Below, in pieces: positions 1-8,521 of a stretch of 64,000 nt of DNA. Positions within the stretch are counted from its first letter, which is position 1. Each line of letters begins with the position of its first letter. The stretch is taken from the NCBI GenBank assembly GCA_009692365.1, contig SHZJ01000011.1, positions 1-64,000 of the forward strand, in the 5' to 3' direction. The notes beneath the pieces are model-generated. The model was not told the origin of the DNA and did no database searches. It saw only the letters and a program-made list of their open reading frames with translations. The position numbers were made by a program, and so were the translations under genes. Source of the stretch: Gammaproteobacteria bacterium. GTDB lineage: Bacteria > Pseudomonadota > Gammaproteobacteria > Ga0077536.

Positions 1-402
1 AAGTCCGATCTGGCGGCCGCGTGCCTAGCCATCCTCACGGGCGACACTCGCCGCTTGCGGTTGGATTTTGACCATCGCGCCGCGGTGGGCGTGGTGCTGG
101 CAGCGGCCGGCTATCCTGGCGCATACCAGCAGGGCCAGCCGATTAGCGGGTTGGACGAAAACTTGCCGGGCACCCGGATTTTCCATGGCGGGACGAGACT
201 CCAAGACCAGCGCGTGGTGACCAGCGGCGGCCGGGTGCTGTGCGTGGTGGGTAAGGGCGCCACGGTGCGCGCGGCGCAGGAAAGGGCCTACGCCCGCATC
301 GCCCAAATTAGCTGGGAAGGCCTGCAGTACCGCACCGATATTGGCTATCGGGCGGTGGCGCGCGAGGCCGAGTCCCGCGACCCCCCGCCACCCGGGGCTT
401 AA
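1..402 (+). CDS. purD: Phosphoribosylamine-glycine ligase, C-terminal part (partial)
   Basis: The reading frame is open from the first base, so only the last 133 codons are present. PurD (GAR synthetase) joins glycine to phosphoribosylamine in de novo purine synthesis in the cytoplasm. The visible part carries the C-terminal family signatures: an SDL start, a GYPGAY segment, FHGGT, the GGRVLCVVGKG stretch, and the final IxWEGLQYRxDIGYRA block. The stop TAA (400-402) overlaps the stop of the convergent monooxygenase gene, so no terminator fits between them. The N-terminal ATP-grasp domain lies outside the window. The family assignment is secure. Confidence 0.93.
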   Translation, partial: KSDLAAACLAILTGDTRRLRLDFDHRAAVGVVLAAAGYPGAYQQGQPISGLDENLPGTRIFHGGTRLQDQRVVTSGGRVLCVVGKGATVRAAQERAYARIAQISWEGLQYRTDIGYRAVAREAESRDPPPPGA

Positions 403-1865
403 ACAGGAGCGCGCTGCGCCTCGAAAGCCTGCGCGTCGAACCGTTGGGTGCGGGCGCAGAATTCATCGATGGTGTTCGGCCACTGCGTGACCATGCGTCC
501 CGAGGCGACGCTGTAATAATTGCCGCAAGCCGCCTGCCAAACCGCGATGGCGCGAATTTCTTCCTGCAGGGCGTCGTTATAGTGGCTGTGGACCTCGGGT
601 CGTAAATCGAGGAAGGCCAGGCGCTCGCGGGCCAGCCGTTTGATTTGGCGCAGGATGTAGTCGACCTGAATTTCCAGCATCGAAATAATCGAGCCGTTGT
701 TGGTGTTGGGTCCGTAGAGCATAAACAGATTCGGAAAGCCGCTGGTGACCATGCCCAGATAGGCCTGCGCGCCATCGCTCCACGCATCCTCTAGCCGCCG
801 CCCAGCGCGCCCGGTGACCTCGCTCGCCGACAGATACCGCGTGACCTGAAAGCCGGTCGCAATGATCACGGTATCGGCGGGATGTTCCACGCCATCCGCA
901 GTCACGACCCCGGTGGCGCTCAAACCGCTGATGGGCGTCGTCACCAGCGCCACGTGCGGCAGATTGAAGACCGGGTAATAGCGATTTGAAAACAGCGGTC
1001 GCTTACAACCAAACGGGTGGGTGGGGGTGAGTTTGGCGCGCAGCGCCGGGTCGTTCACCAAATCGATATTGGCGAGCGCAGCGGCGGTGCAGTCCGCCTG
1101 AATTTTAGGATCGTTGAACAAGATAAATTCGTTCAGTTCTTGGTAGATTTGTGCGCGCGATTCGTGAATGGCATTGGGATCAGCGCGAAAATGCGCGAGT
1201 TGCGCCGGGGTATAGGGCGCGTCTTCTTTCGGCGCCACCCAGTTCGCGGTGCGTTGAAAAATCGTTAGTTTGGCGGTTTTGGGCGCGATGTCCGGCACGA
1301 ACTGCACCGCGCTCGCCGCACTGCCAATCACCGCCACGCGCTGGCCGGATAAATCGTGTGCTTCATTCCAGCGCGCTGAATGAAACAGCGTGCCTTTAAA
1401 GTCGTGGAGCCCCGGCAAGTCGGGCCACTGCAATTCGTTGAACATGCCCATCCCGCTGACGACCACCGGCGCACGAAATAGCTGGCCGTCGGTGGTTTCC
1501 ACCTGCCACTGCGAGTCTGCCTCCCGCCAGTGTGCCGCGCGCACCGTGTGCCCAAACCGCAGGTAGGGATGCAGACCGTAAGTGTGGGTAACGTGCTGCA
1601 GGTAGGCCAGAATTTCTGCCTGCCCGGCGAACGGCCGCGACCAGTCGGTTTTTAATTCGAAGGAAAACGAATACAGGTGCGATTTAACATCGCACTCCGC
1701 ACCGGGATAGCGGTTATGCCACCACGTACCACCCACGCCGGCGGCTTGTTCCAGAATGACAAAGTCCTCGATGCCGGCCTCGCGTAGCTTGATAGCGGTG
1801 CATAGACCACCGGGACCAGCGCCGATAATGATGACGCGAGAAGTTTGCGGTTGGGCGGTGTTCAC
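399..1865 (-). CDS. Flavin-containing / Baeyer-Villiger-type monooxygenase
   Basis: 488-residue FAD- and NADPH-dependent monooxygenase. GAGPGG at 15-20 binds FAD, GGTWWHNRYPGAECD follows at 45-59, and the Baeyer-Villiger fingerprint FxGxxxHxxxW is present as FKGTLFHSARW at 156-166. The residue after the Trp is Asn, where Pro or Asp is usual. The second Rossmann motif (VIGSAASA, about 179-186) is slightly atypical. Members turn ketones into esters or lactones, or oxidise N and S; the substrate cannot be read from sequence. The start is GTG at 1865 with AGAGG about 6 bases upstream. The gene stands alone, converges with purD and shares 4 bases with its end. Confidence 0.85.
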   Translation of the reverse strand: MNTAQPQTSRVIIIGAGPGGLCTAIKLREAGIEDFVILEQAAGVGGTWWHNRYPGAECDVKSHLYSFSFELKTDWSRPFAGQAEILAYLQHVTHTYGLHPYLRFGHTVRAAHWREADSQWQVETTDGQLFRAPVVVSGMGMFNELQWPDLPGLHDFKGTLFHSARWNEAHDLSGQRVAVIGSAASAVQFVPDIAPKTAKLTIFQRTANWVAPKEDAPYTPAQLAHFRADPNAIHESRAQIYQELNEFILFNDPKIQADCTAAALANIDLVNDPALRAKLTPTHPFGCKRPLFSNRYYPVFNLPHVALVTTPISGLSATGVVTADGVEHPADTVIIATGFQVTRYLSASEVTGRAGRRLEDAWSDGAQAYLGMVTSGFPNLFMLYGPNTNNGSIISMLEIQVDYILRQIKRLARERLAFLDLRPEVHSHYNDALQEEIRAIAVWQAACGNYYSVASGRMVTQWPNTIDEFCARTQRFDAQAFEAQRAPV

Positions 1866-2306
1866 TTAGACCTCTTTGGACCGGCCGGAATTGGACAGTC
1901 GAACGATGATGCCCGCAGGGTAGCAGCCCGCGCTGTGCGGTTGAAAGCGCGCGCGGACCCGGCCGGCGCAACTCGGCTTATCGCCTTCGCTGGACTCGGC
2001 GCTGTGCGCTTGCGCTGCGGGTTCCCAAGGCGCCCGCAGCGCTTGGCAAGGCTGGGTAGCGGCGGGTTTTCAGGGGCTTTCGCCGCCCCGTTGAGGCAGG
2101 ATTTCTGGCCCCCGCGTGGGCTTTCCCCGCGGGCCTATGCCAGCGCGAATCCTGCAGTGGCGGGCCGTCCGTGGGTCCCACGGTTGCCGAACCTCGAGCC
2201 GCTACAGCCACGCGTGCCGCTGTGCGCCTATACTTTGGGTTAGCGCAGGCCCGCAGGGTCTGCCCCTGACCGGCCCCGGTCAGCACATCATGTCGAGGAG
2301 TGAGTC
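1866..2306. other. Intergenic region between divergent genes
   Basis: About 440 bases lie between the divergently transcribed monooxygenase and D-aminoacylase genes. No coding frame here resembles a protein family. A TATACT hexamer (2230-2235) followed by a perfect inverted repeat (2266-2283) precedes the aminoacylase start, so this stretch probably holds the promoters of both genes. Nothing else was recognised. Confidence 0.5.
2266..2283. promoter_or_regulatory. Inverted repeat in the leader of the D-aminoacylase gene
   Basis: CTGACCGG and CCGGTCAG are separated by two bases and end 23 bases before the ATG at 2307. The loop is too short for a good hairpin, so an operator for a dimeric regulator is more likely than a terminator. 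No binding protein can be named. Confidence 0.35.
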
Positions 2307-4046
2307 ATGCACGATCTCGTTATTCGCAACGCGCTGATAGTCGATGGCACAGGCGCGCCCGCGCGCCACGGTGATGTGGGCATTCAGGGCGAACACCTCG
2401 CTGAGGTGGGTGGCAGAGTGGGTCTTGGGCACCGTGAGATCAACGCCGATGGCTTATTGCTCGCCCCGGGCTGGGTGGACGTCCACACCCATTACGACGG
2501 GCAGGCCACTTGGGACCCCTACCTCACGCCCTCGTGCTGGCATGGCGTGACGACCGCGGTGATGGGCAACTGTGGCGTGGGCTTTGCCCCGGTGGCACCC
2601 GCTCGGCGCGATTGGCTGATCGGGCTGATGGAGGGGGTTGAGGATATTCCCGGCAGCGCGCTCGCGGCGGGCATTAAATGGGAGTGGGAAAGTTTTCCCG
2701 AATATCTCGACGCGCTGGGACGCTCCACGCGCGCGCTCGATATCGCCGCCCAAGTGCCGCACGCCGCCGTGCGAGCCTATGTGATGGGGGAACGCGGCGC
2801 GAACAATCAGGCCGCCAGCGCCGAGGATCGCGCCGCGATGGCCGCGATAGTACAGGCTGGCATCGCGGCCGGCGCGGTGGGGTTTACCACCTCGCGCACG
2901 GTGCTGCATCGGGCGCTCGATGGCGAAGTGGTGCCCGGCACCACGGCCGACGCGCTGGAACTCACCACCATCGCGCGGGCCATGGGTGCGGCGGGTGGCG
3001 GGGTGTTTGAAGTGGCCTCCGATCTGGCCCCCGAAACCAGCGAACTCGCTTGGATGGATGCCGTGATCGACGAGGCTGGTTGCAAAGTGACCTACGCCTG
3101 CGTGCAAAACAACACAGACCCCAGTCAGTGGCAACGCTTGCTCGACTATGCCGCACGGCGGGGCACCGGCATGTACCCACAGGTGGCGATTCGGCCGCCG
3201 GGCATGTTGATGTGTCTGGAAGGCACGCATCCCTTTACTGGCCGCCCCAGCTATCTGGCGCTGGCGCATTTACCGCTGGCGGCACGGGCTGCCGAAATGC
3301 GTAAGACCGAGGTGCGCGCCCGTATTCTGGCGGAAGCCGGTCCCCGCCCGTCGCGGCTGCTGCGGCTGCTGTTCATCGAGGGCAAGGCGATGCACTCGAC
3401 CATCGCCGACTACGACCGGGTTTTTGCGCTAGGTAACCCACCCGAGTATGAGCCCGGCCCCGAACGGAGCATGCACGCCCTCGGCGCGCGCGCGGGGTGC
3501 TCGCCGGAAGCGGCGGCCTACGACCATTTATTGACTGCCGAAGGCAAAGCGTTTCTGTATGCGCCGCTGTTTAATTATCACGCCGGGCACTACGACGACG
3601 CCCGCACGATGATGCTCCACCCCAACACCATTCTGGGGATCAGCGACGGCGGTGCCCACTGCGGCATGATCTGCGATGCCAGTGCGCCCACTTATTTGCT
3701 GGCCCATTTTGTGCGCGACCGTTCGCGCGGCCCGCGCATCGGGCTCGAGCAGGCCGTGCGCATGCAGACCCGCGACACCGCCGAGCTTTACGGCTTTTTC
3801 GACCGCGGCCTGATCGCGCCCGGCCTGCGCGCGGACCTGAATCTCATCGACTTTGAGCGTCTCGCGCTGCCGGTGCCGGCGATGGTCTATGACTTGCCCG
3901 CCAACGGTCAGCGGCTGATCCAGCGCGCCTCGGGCTACCACGCCACGCTGCTGCGCGGGCAGGTGACGTTCGAGGGGGGCGAGGCCACCGGCGCGCTGCC
4001 CGGGCAGCTGGTGCGCGGGCGACAGTCTGGCCTCGCCCGGCGGTAG
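2307..4046 (+). CDS. N-acyl-D-amino-acid deacylase (amidohydrolase family)
   Basis: 579-residue amidohydrolase of the D-aminoacylase group. This family hydrolyses N-acyl-D-amino acids to the free D-amino acid and a carboxylate using a TIM-barrel zinc site. The N-terminal small beta domain ([17 protein letters not shown]) leads into the HTH metal motif at 60-62. The conserved metal-bridging Cys is C89 in GNCGVGF, and an Asp lies in ISDGGAH near residue 447. Length fits the family (about 480-580). GAGGAG precedes the ATG by 7 bases. It lies upstream of a YnfA-like gene but shares no obvious function with it. Dihydropyrimidinase-like activity is a less likely alternative. Confidence 0.85.
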   Translation: MHDLVIRNALIVDGTGAPARHGDVGIQGEHLAEVGGRVGLGHREINADGLLLAPGWVDVHTHYDGQATWDPYLTPSCWHGVTTAVMGNCGVGFAPVAPARRDWLIGLMEGVEDIPGSALAAGIKWEWESFPEYLDALGRSTRALDIAAQVPHAAVRAYVMGERGANNQAASAEDRAAMAAIVQAGIAAGAVGFTTSRTVLHRALDGEVVPGTTADALELTTIARAMGAAGGGVFEVASDLAPETSELAWMDAVIDEAGCKVTYACVQNNTDPSQWQRLLDYAARRGTGMYPQVAIRPPGMLMCLEGTHPFTGRPSYLALAHLPLAARAAEMRKTEVRARILAEAGPRPSRLLRLLFIEGKAMHSTIADYDRVFALGNPPEYEPGPERSMHALGARAGCSPEAAAYDHLLTAEGKAFLYAPLFNYHAGHYDDARTMMLHPNTILGISDGGAHCGMICDASAPTYLLAHFVRDRSRGPRIGLEQAVRMQTRDTAELYGFFDRGLIAPGLRADLNLIDFERLALPVPAMVYDLPANGQRLIQRASGYHATLLRGQVTFEGGEATGALPGQLVRGRQSGLARR

Positions 4047-4084
4047 CGTGGGGCGAACCCGCGCTCACGACGGGATCTAGGCAC

Positions 4085-4417
4085 TTGTCGTCACTGCGCA
4101 CGCCAGGGTTGTTCGTGCTCACGGCGTTGGCCGAAATCGCCGGCTGCTACCTGCCCCAGCTGTGGCTTAATCAGGGCAAGACCGCCTGGCTGTTAGTGCC
4201 GGCGGTTTGCTGCTTGGCGTTGTTCGTATGGTTGCTGACGCTGCACCCAGCCGCCACCGGCCGGGTGTATGCGGCCTACGGCGGGGTGTATGTCGCGGTC
4301 GCCGTGGTCTGGCTGTGGCGGGTGGATGGCGTCAAGCCCACCGTCTGGGACCTCACGGGTGCTGCGATCGCGATCGCGGGGATGGCAATCATCGCGTTTG
4401 CCCCGCGCCAGAGCTGA
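4085..4417 (+). CDS. YnfA/UPF0060 family small membrane protein
   Basis: 110-residue hydrophobic protein with four predicted membrane segments. It matches the YnfA (UPF0060) family: an N-terminal [17 protein letters not shown] segment, a central [15 protein letters not shown] block and the [20 protein letters not shown] stretch before the last helix. The family resembles small multidrug resistance exporters in size and topology, but its physiological role is not settled. The start appears to be TTG at 4085, because no ATG precedes the conserved N-terminus in frame. It follows the D-aminoacylase gene by 38 bases and may be cotranscribed with it. Confidence 0.85.
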   Translation: MSSLRTPGLFVLTALAEIAGCYLPQLWLNQGKTAWLLVPAVCCLALFVWLLTLHPAATGRVYAAYGGVYVAVAVVWLWRVDGVKPTVWDLTGAAIAIAGMAIIAFAPRQS

Positions 4418-4428
4418 TCCGCCCGCCA

Positions 4429-4560
4429 GGTTTGGTCATTACCGGCGCGGCTGGGTGGCCGGGTCTACGCGGGCGCATGGCGGGTGGGCCAGCGCAGCCG
4501 AACTAGCCCGTCGCCGCGAGTCACCGGCGAGCCCACCGCCCCGGGGCCATCCCCCTCCGC
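4429..4560 (-). pseudogene. Relic resembling the 3' end of the neighbouring SnoaL gene
   Basis: Bases 4429-4460 closely resemble 4564-4597, the C-terminal codons and stop of the SnoaL-like gene (PAPVITKR). A second stretch near 4508-4535 resembles 4655-4685 of the same gene. Read on the minus strand the relic gives PAAPVMTKP. It looks like the tail of a deleted or partly duplicated paralogue. The alignment was made by eye only. Confidence 0.4.
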
Positions 4561-4562
4561 GC

Positions 4563-5090
4563 TCACCGTTTGGTAATCACCGGCGCGGGTGGGTCGCTGG
4601 GATTGGCCAGCCGTTCCACCGCTTGGAAAGGCGGTTTATCCCAGCCGTCCGAGCCCGCCGCCGAGAGTCGCCGGCGGGCAATCCGCCAGCCTTTGGCGCC
4701 CAGCACCAGGTGGTCTGCATAGCGCCCCCAGAGGTCTACGCGGCGACCTTCGGGCTGCGTCAAATGCCAGGCATACACGTGCGCGGTGGTTTGGGCCGTG
4801 GTGTCGCCGGTAAAAGTGATGCGCACGTTAGACAGGTGGTGGCTGGTGGCGCTAAACACGGCCAGCGTTTTGGCGAACATTTTTTGTAAGTTCTCGCGCC
4901 CCACCACCGCATAGCGCGCCCCCAGTTCAAAGCAGCCGTCTTCGGCAAACACCAGCTCGCTCAACGCCACCGGATCGTTGCGGTCAACGTGGACGCAGTA
5001 GTTGATCAGGGTTTCGGTGATTTGCACCCGCTGCTGCAGTTCCCAGACTGCGCGTTGCAGGCTCGATAGGTTTTCGTCAGGCATGCGCAA
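4563..5090 (-). CDS. SnoaL-like (NTF2-fold) protein
   Basis: 175 residues with the features of the SnoaL_4-type NTF2 fold. An N-terminal helical stretch (QQRVQITETLINYCVHVDRND) is followed by LVFAEDGCFELG and a strand-rich core ending in the W-R-I-A-R-R-R-L motif common to these proteins. Relatives include hydroxylating-dioxygenase beta-like and ketosteroid-isomerase-like proteins. Many are non-enzymatic or of unknown substrate, so no reaction is assigned. An AAGGAG-like site (CAAAGGAGCTTG) lies 8 bases upstream of the ATG at 5090. It is one of three SnoaL-fold genes in the window (also 39050 and 56596). Confidence 0.75.
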   Translation of the reverse strand: MRMPDENLSSLQRAVWELQQRVQITETLINYCVHVDRNDPVALSELVFAEDGCFELGARYAVVGRENLQKMFAKTLAVFSATSHHLSNVRITFTGDTTAQTTAHVYAWHLTQPEGRRVDLWGRYADHLVLGAKGWRIARRRLSAAGSDGWDKPPFQAVERLANPSDPPAPVITKR

Positions 5091-5207
5091 GCTCCTTTGG
5101 GTGTGCTAAAAACGGGTCCTTAGTGTAACGGCCAATCGGCGCGCCGCGCGCGGCGGTACCGGCCTAGGCCTCTTACACCGTCGCGCGCCCTGAGGCTTAA
5201 TCTGCTT

Positions 5208-5243
5208 ATGACAGACACCGTCAAGTCCAGTGCTTTTCGTTTG
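5208..5243 (+). pseudogene. Possible truncated gene start at the edge of the IS relic
   Basis: An ATG at 5208 opens MTDTVKSSAFRL and then stops at 5241-5243, where the IS3 relic begins. It could be the 5' end of a gene whose remainder was lost when the element arrived. Twelve codons are too few to name a family. Confidence 0.2.
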
Positions 5244-5560
5244 TGACCAGACGCCCGAGATCGCTGCTGCCGGTTTTACAACTGGCTGCGTTATCGTCGC
5301 AGTGTCCGACCACGCTGATACTGCTGATGATTTGGTGGTCTTCCAGGAACTGCTGGTCGGCCGCGCTGATGAACTACACGCCGCGCTCCGAGTGCAGGAT
5401 CATCGGTGCGCGATCCGCCCGCCGGCAGCACGCCATCATCACGGCCTTGAGCACCAGATGGCGATCCTGCAGGGCCCACATCGACCGGCCGCCGACCTTG
5501 TCCGAGAGCAGGGCCGACACGAAGCGCGCTCTCACGGAGCACGACATTCTGCGACGCTGG
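5232..5560 (-). pseudogene. IS3-family transposase (OrfB) relic
   Basis: The minus strand reads through a degraded rve/DDE integrase core. SMWALQDRHLVLKAVMMAC leads into the HSERGV segment (normally HSDRG), then FISADQQFLEDHQIISS and VGHCDDNAAS, which matches the NCWDNA region of IS3 OrfB. A TAG stop interrupts the frame at 5374-5376. The second catalytic Asp is replaced by Glu, and the terminal catalytic Glu region is lost. No OrfA and no clear terminal repeats were found. The relic abuts the end of the MFS transporter gene at 5662 and marks the left edge of the lower-GC island. Confidence 0.75.
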
Positions 5561-5661
5561 TTGCCCGTGACTCACGGTCCGAACACGCCAGGTGGACTGC
5601 TGCACCGGGTGCTCGGAGTGGCACATAGGGCTGGTATCGATGAAGTCAGGTCGTGCACCGG

Positions 5662-7095
5662 TTACCTGCTGGACTGCGGGTCGACGTGCGGCACAATTAT
5701 CATCAAAAGACCGGAGATGCTACAAGGTATCGCACCCCAGTAAATGGCTGCCTGCACCCAGTCGGCACCGTGGGACAGCGTGTAGGTCACACAGAAGCCA
5801 GCAGCGATAGCGCCCACCTGCCCCATCGCATTGACGAACGCGCTGGCAGTCGCACGAATGTGGCTCGGAAAGCTTTCCCCCACCAAAAAAAGCACGGCGG
5901 AATACGGCCCGATCAGGAAGAACAGGCCCAACGAGTACAGCGGCACAATCCGCCAGAACTCACCCTGCGGGGCTTGCAGCATGAGGTAGAAGGCCATCCC
6001 TCCCAGGATCCAGCCGCTCGCGACTGTATTGCGACGCCCAATGCGATCACCCAGCCAGCCGTGGAACATGTAGCCGAGGAAAGCGGCCAAATTGGAAACA
6101 ATCAGCACCTGCAGCGCGTTGGAAAAATCGACGCCTTTGCCCGGTGTGCCACCCGATCCACCCAGCACCGAGGTGCCGAGGACGGTGAAGATCACAATGG
6201 CAAACCAGTTCAGGAAAAAGGCGAGCGCCAGCGACAGCACCGGGCGCCGCGATGAGCCTTTGAACATAGCGGAAATGCCAGTGTGGTGCCGCGCGGCGAG
6301 ATCAACGCCTTGCGCCTGGGCAAGGCGCTGGGCATCGTCAGCGCGACCTTCCTGTTGCAGCTGCGCGATGCGCTTGCCGGTTAGGAACTGTGGCGTCTCG
6401 ACCAGCTTGCGCCCGAGAATCGCGATCACAATAGCCGGGAACATGGCAAATACGAACGACAGTAACCAGCCTCCGCCGGTACCGAACCAACGCTCACCCA
6501 ACGGGTACAGCGTCAGTACGAGTAACGCAGTGAGCACCGCCCCAACCGGCCATCCGCCCTGCACCAGAGAGTAGATGAATCCGCGCCGCTTAGTGGCGGC
6601 CGGATCGGTATGTACCTGCGCAAAAAGTTCGCTGAGGTACGTGGCGTTGATGCTCTGTTCGGCATAGCCGAGCCCGGCAAGCGACCGCACGAGGATCAGC
6701 AGTAGCATGCCGCCGCCGGCTGACAGGCCGATTACCCATCCCGCAAATGCCGTCAACCCCGAACACAGCGCCGCACCAGAAACGGCGATGATGATGCCCT
6801 TCCGTCTTCCCAACTTGTCGACGATCGGGCCTATGGCGAAGGCGACGATAGCCGTACCCACCGTGACCCAAGTGTTGAGGTTGGTCTGCTGGCCCGCAGT
6901 CCACTTGAAATAATCGCCAAGCCTAGGCAGCAAGGTGCCGAAGAGGATGAAGTCGTATACAGCGAAGACCCACGCGAAGAAGCACACCCAAGTGGCATAG
7001 CCGACCTGCTTTTTTGTCACTATGGGCGGGGTCCAGCCTGAAACGGCTGCCTGCGATAGGTCGACTTCGGCAGAGGAGAGCGGTTTGGCATCCAT
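5662..7095 (-). CDS. MFS transporter
   Basis: About 477 residues and twelve predicted membrane segments of the major facilitator superfamily. The loop 2-3 signature reads DKLGRRKG, and its repeat in the second half is DRIGRRN. The profile is closest to sugar, sialate or organic-acid porters; the substrate is not readable. The start chosen is ATG at 7095, with AAGGAAA about 8 bases upstream. A longer frame to 7257 exists but runs through the divergent promoter region. It is divergent from the deacetylase of module A, which suggests it imports that pathway's substrate (inference). Its base composition is more AT-rich than the flanking chromosome. Confidence 0.85.
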   Translation of the reverse strand: MDAKPLSSAEVDLSQAAVSGWTPPIVTKKQVGYATWVCFFAWVFAVYDFILFGTLLPRLGDYFKWTAGQQTNLNTWVTVGTAIVAFAIGPIVDKLGRRKGIIIAVSGAALCSGLTAFAGWVIGLSAGGGMLLLILVRSLAGLGYAEQSINATYLSELFAQVHTDPAATKRRGFIYSLVQGGWPVGAVLTALLVLTLYPLGERWFGTGGGWLLSFVFAMFPAIVIAILGRKLVETPQFLTGKRIAQLQQEGRADDAQRLAQAQGVDLAARHHTGISAMFKGSSRRPVLSLALAFFLNWFAIVIFTVLGTSVLGGSGGTPGKGVDFSNALQVLIVSNLAAFLGYMFHGWLGDRIGRRNTVASGWILGGMAFYLMLQAPQGEFWRIVPLYSLGLFFLIGPYSAVLFLVGESFPSHIRATASAFVNAMGQVGAIAAGFCVTYTLSHGADWVQAAIYWGAIPCSISGLLMIIVPHVDPQSSR

Positions 7096-7259
7096 GGCAG
7101 TAGTTTCCTTATCTGAGGTTGACGCCTTGCGGCGGGGATCCATCGGCTGTGTGCAGGCGAGGCACTCGGCAGTGACTGCGAGCGAATTTTTCACTGACAA
7201 TGAATGTTCACGATGTAATACTAAGAAAAACCTTACAACATCCTGCGGGTGTAGCACAT

Positions 7260-8165
7260 ATGAAAAAGAAAGAAATCATCTGTGGCTTTGGTACCGACAT
7301 TGATTCCGTCGCCGGGCAGATCGGATCTTACGGTGGTGGCGACTCGCCATCCGACATCCAGCGCGGCGTTTTTGCCGGGGAAGTAGGCACCATCCGGCTG
7401 CTTAACCTGTTCAAGAAATACCAGCTCAAGACCAGCTTCTTCATCCCCGGCCACTCCCTCGAAACTTTTCCCGACCAGAGCCGGCGCATCGTGGAAGAAG
7501 GTCACGAGATCGGCGCCCACGGTTACCTGCACGAGAATCCGATCGCGATGACGCCGACGCAGGAAGAAGCCGTGCTGGTCAAATCTATTGAGCTCATTGA
7601 GAAGCTGAGCGGACAGAAGCCGCGCGGCTACGTTGCGCCGTGGTGGGAAATGTCAACCTCTACTGCCGCACTGCTAAAAAAATACGGCTTTACCTACGAT
7701 CACAGTCAGTGCTATCGGGACTTTCAGCCCTTCTATGCCCGCGTGGGTGATACCTGGAACTTGATTGACTATTCGAAACAGGCCGCAGAATGGATGCGAC
7801 CGCTGCAACATGGACAGGAGATCGATCTGGTCGAGATCGGCACCAATTGGTACATGGACGATCTGCCACCGATGATGTTCATGAAAAAAGTGCCGAACAG
7901 CCACGGCTTCGTCAATCCGCGGGACATCGAACAGATGTGGCGCGACCAGTTCGACTGGGTATATCGGGAGCTGGATTACGCGGTGTTCCCGTTCACCATC
8001 CACCCGGATGTAAGTGGCCGGCCGCAGGTCATCCTGATGCTCGAACGCCTGATTGAGTACATCAATGGTCACACGGGCGTGACATGGATGACTTTCGAGG
8101 AAATGGCGGCTGATTTTCGCCGTCGTTTCCCCTTTGCGGGTAACCAGCGTCCCATGGTGATCTGA
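7260..8165 (+). CDS. PuuE/NodB-fold polysaccharide-deacetylase family hydrolase (module A)
   Basis: 301 residues of the NodB homology fold, closest in motif style to the allantoinase PuuE and cyclic-imide-hydrolase branch. Metal-site residues: Asp near 13-15 (GTDID), His82, His87 and His91 ([11 protein letters not shown]), the APWW motif at 126-129, and H248 in IHPDVSGRP. This branch hydrolyses C-N bonds of cyclic amides or imides, or removes N-acyl groups, using a divalent metal. Substrate assignment here is inference. ATG 7260 gives the same length and register as the paralogue at 46434-47339; an upstream ATG at 7200 is possible. The MCxxC protein and CobW GTPase follow on the same strand. 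Confidence 0.8.
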   Translation: MKKKEIICGFGTDIDSVAGQIGSYGGGDSPSDIQRGVFAGEVGTIRLLNLFKKYQLKTSFFIPGHSLETFPDQSRRIVEEGHEIGAHGYLHENPIAMTPTQEEAVLVKSIELIEKLSGQKPRGYVAPWWEMSTSTAALLKKYGFTYDHSQCYRDFQPFYARVGDTWNLIDYSKQAAEWMRPLQHGQEIDLVEIGTNWYMDDLPPMMFMKKVPNSHGFVNPRDIEQMWRDQFDWVYRELDYAVFPFTIHPDVSGRPQVILMLERLIEYINGHTGVTWMTFEEMAADFRRRFPFAGNQRPMVI

Positions 8166-8227
8166 GCCCGCGAGTCGGGGTGTGCGGCGTGCGCCTCGTC
8201 GGGCACCAGAACTTCGAGGAGGTAGTC

Positions 8228-8521
8228 ATGTGTTCTGCATGCGGATTCCCTGCTGCACCCGGTCACTGGACCGACGCCGGTGCGGACACCCCTCATGATC
8301 GGTTGCGCGGCCGCTTCCGACGCGCGCAGGTCTTGCAGCGCGTGCTGCCCGCTTATGGCCTGACCGCGTTCGATGGCGGCGAAGTCCCGGGTATTCAGGT
8401 TGCCAACCTCGCGGGTAGCCAGACCATCGTCAGCGATCTCGAAGCGCTTTGGCGAGTGGCCGAGACGCTGATCGGCGGCCCCGTCGACCCGCTCGATCCG
8501 CGCTTCACCGACGAACGATGA
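8228..8521 (+). CDS. Small MCxxC protein coupled to CobW (module A)
   Basis: 97-residue protein of unrecognised family. It begins MCSACGF, then has GHWTDA, a basic central stretch (RLRGRFRRAQVLQR), a GG pair, and ends with WRVAETLIGGPVDPLDP. The same pattern occurs in the 109-residue protein at 45114-45443. GAGGAGG lies 6 bases before the ATG at 8228, one of the best ribosome sites in the window, and decides this start. Its stop overlaps the CobW start (ATGA, 8518-8521), so the two are translationally coupled. The N-terminal Cys pair and GTPase partner suggest a metal-binding or docking role, which is inference. Confidence 0.7.
   Translation: MCSACGFPAAPGHWTDAGADTPHDRLRGRFRRAQVLQRVLPAYGLTAFDGGEVPGIQVANLAGSQTIVSDLEALWRVAETLIGGPVDPLDPRFTDER

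Noticed and set aside
2454-3269. Minus-strand 271-codon frame opposite the D-aminoacylase gene
   Set aside because: It is a shadow of a well-supported amidohydrolase; its translation shows no motifs.
8449-8517. Longer N-terminus for the module A CobW protein
   Set aside because: The ATG at 8518 overlaps the upstream stop and gives the conserved length; the upstream frame lies inside the MCxxC gene.
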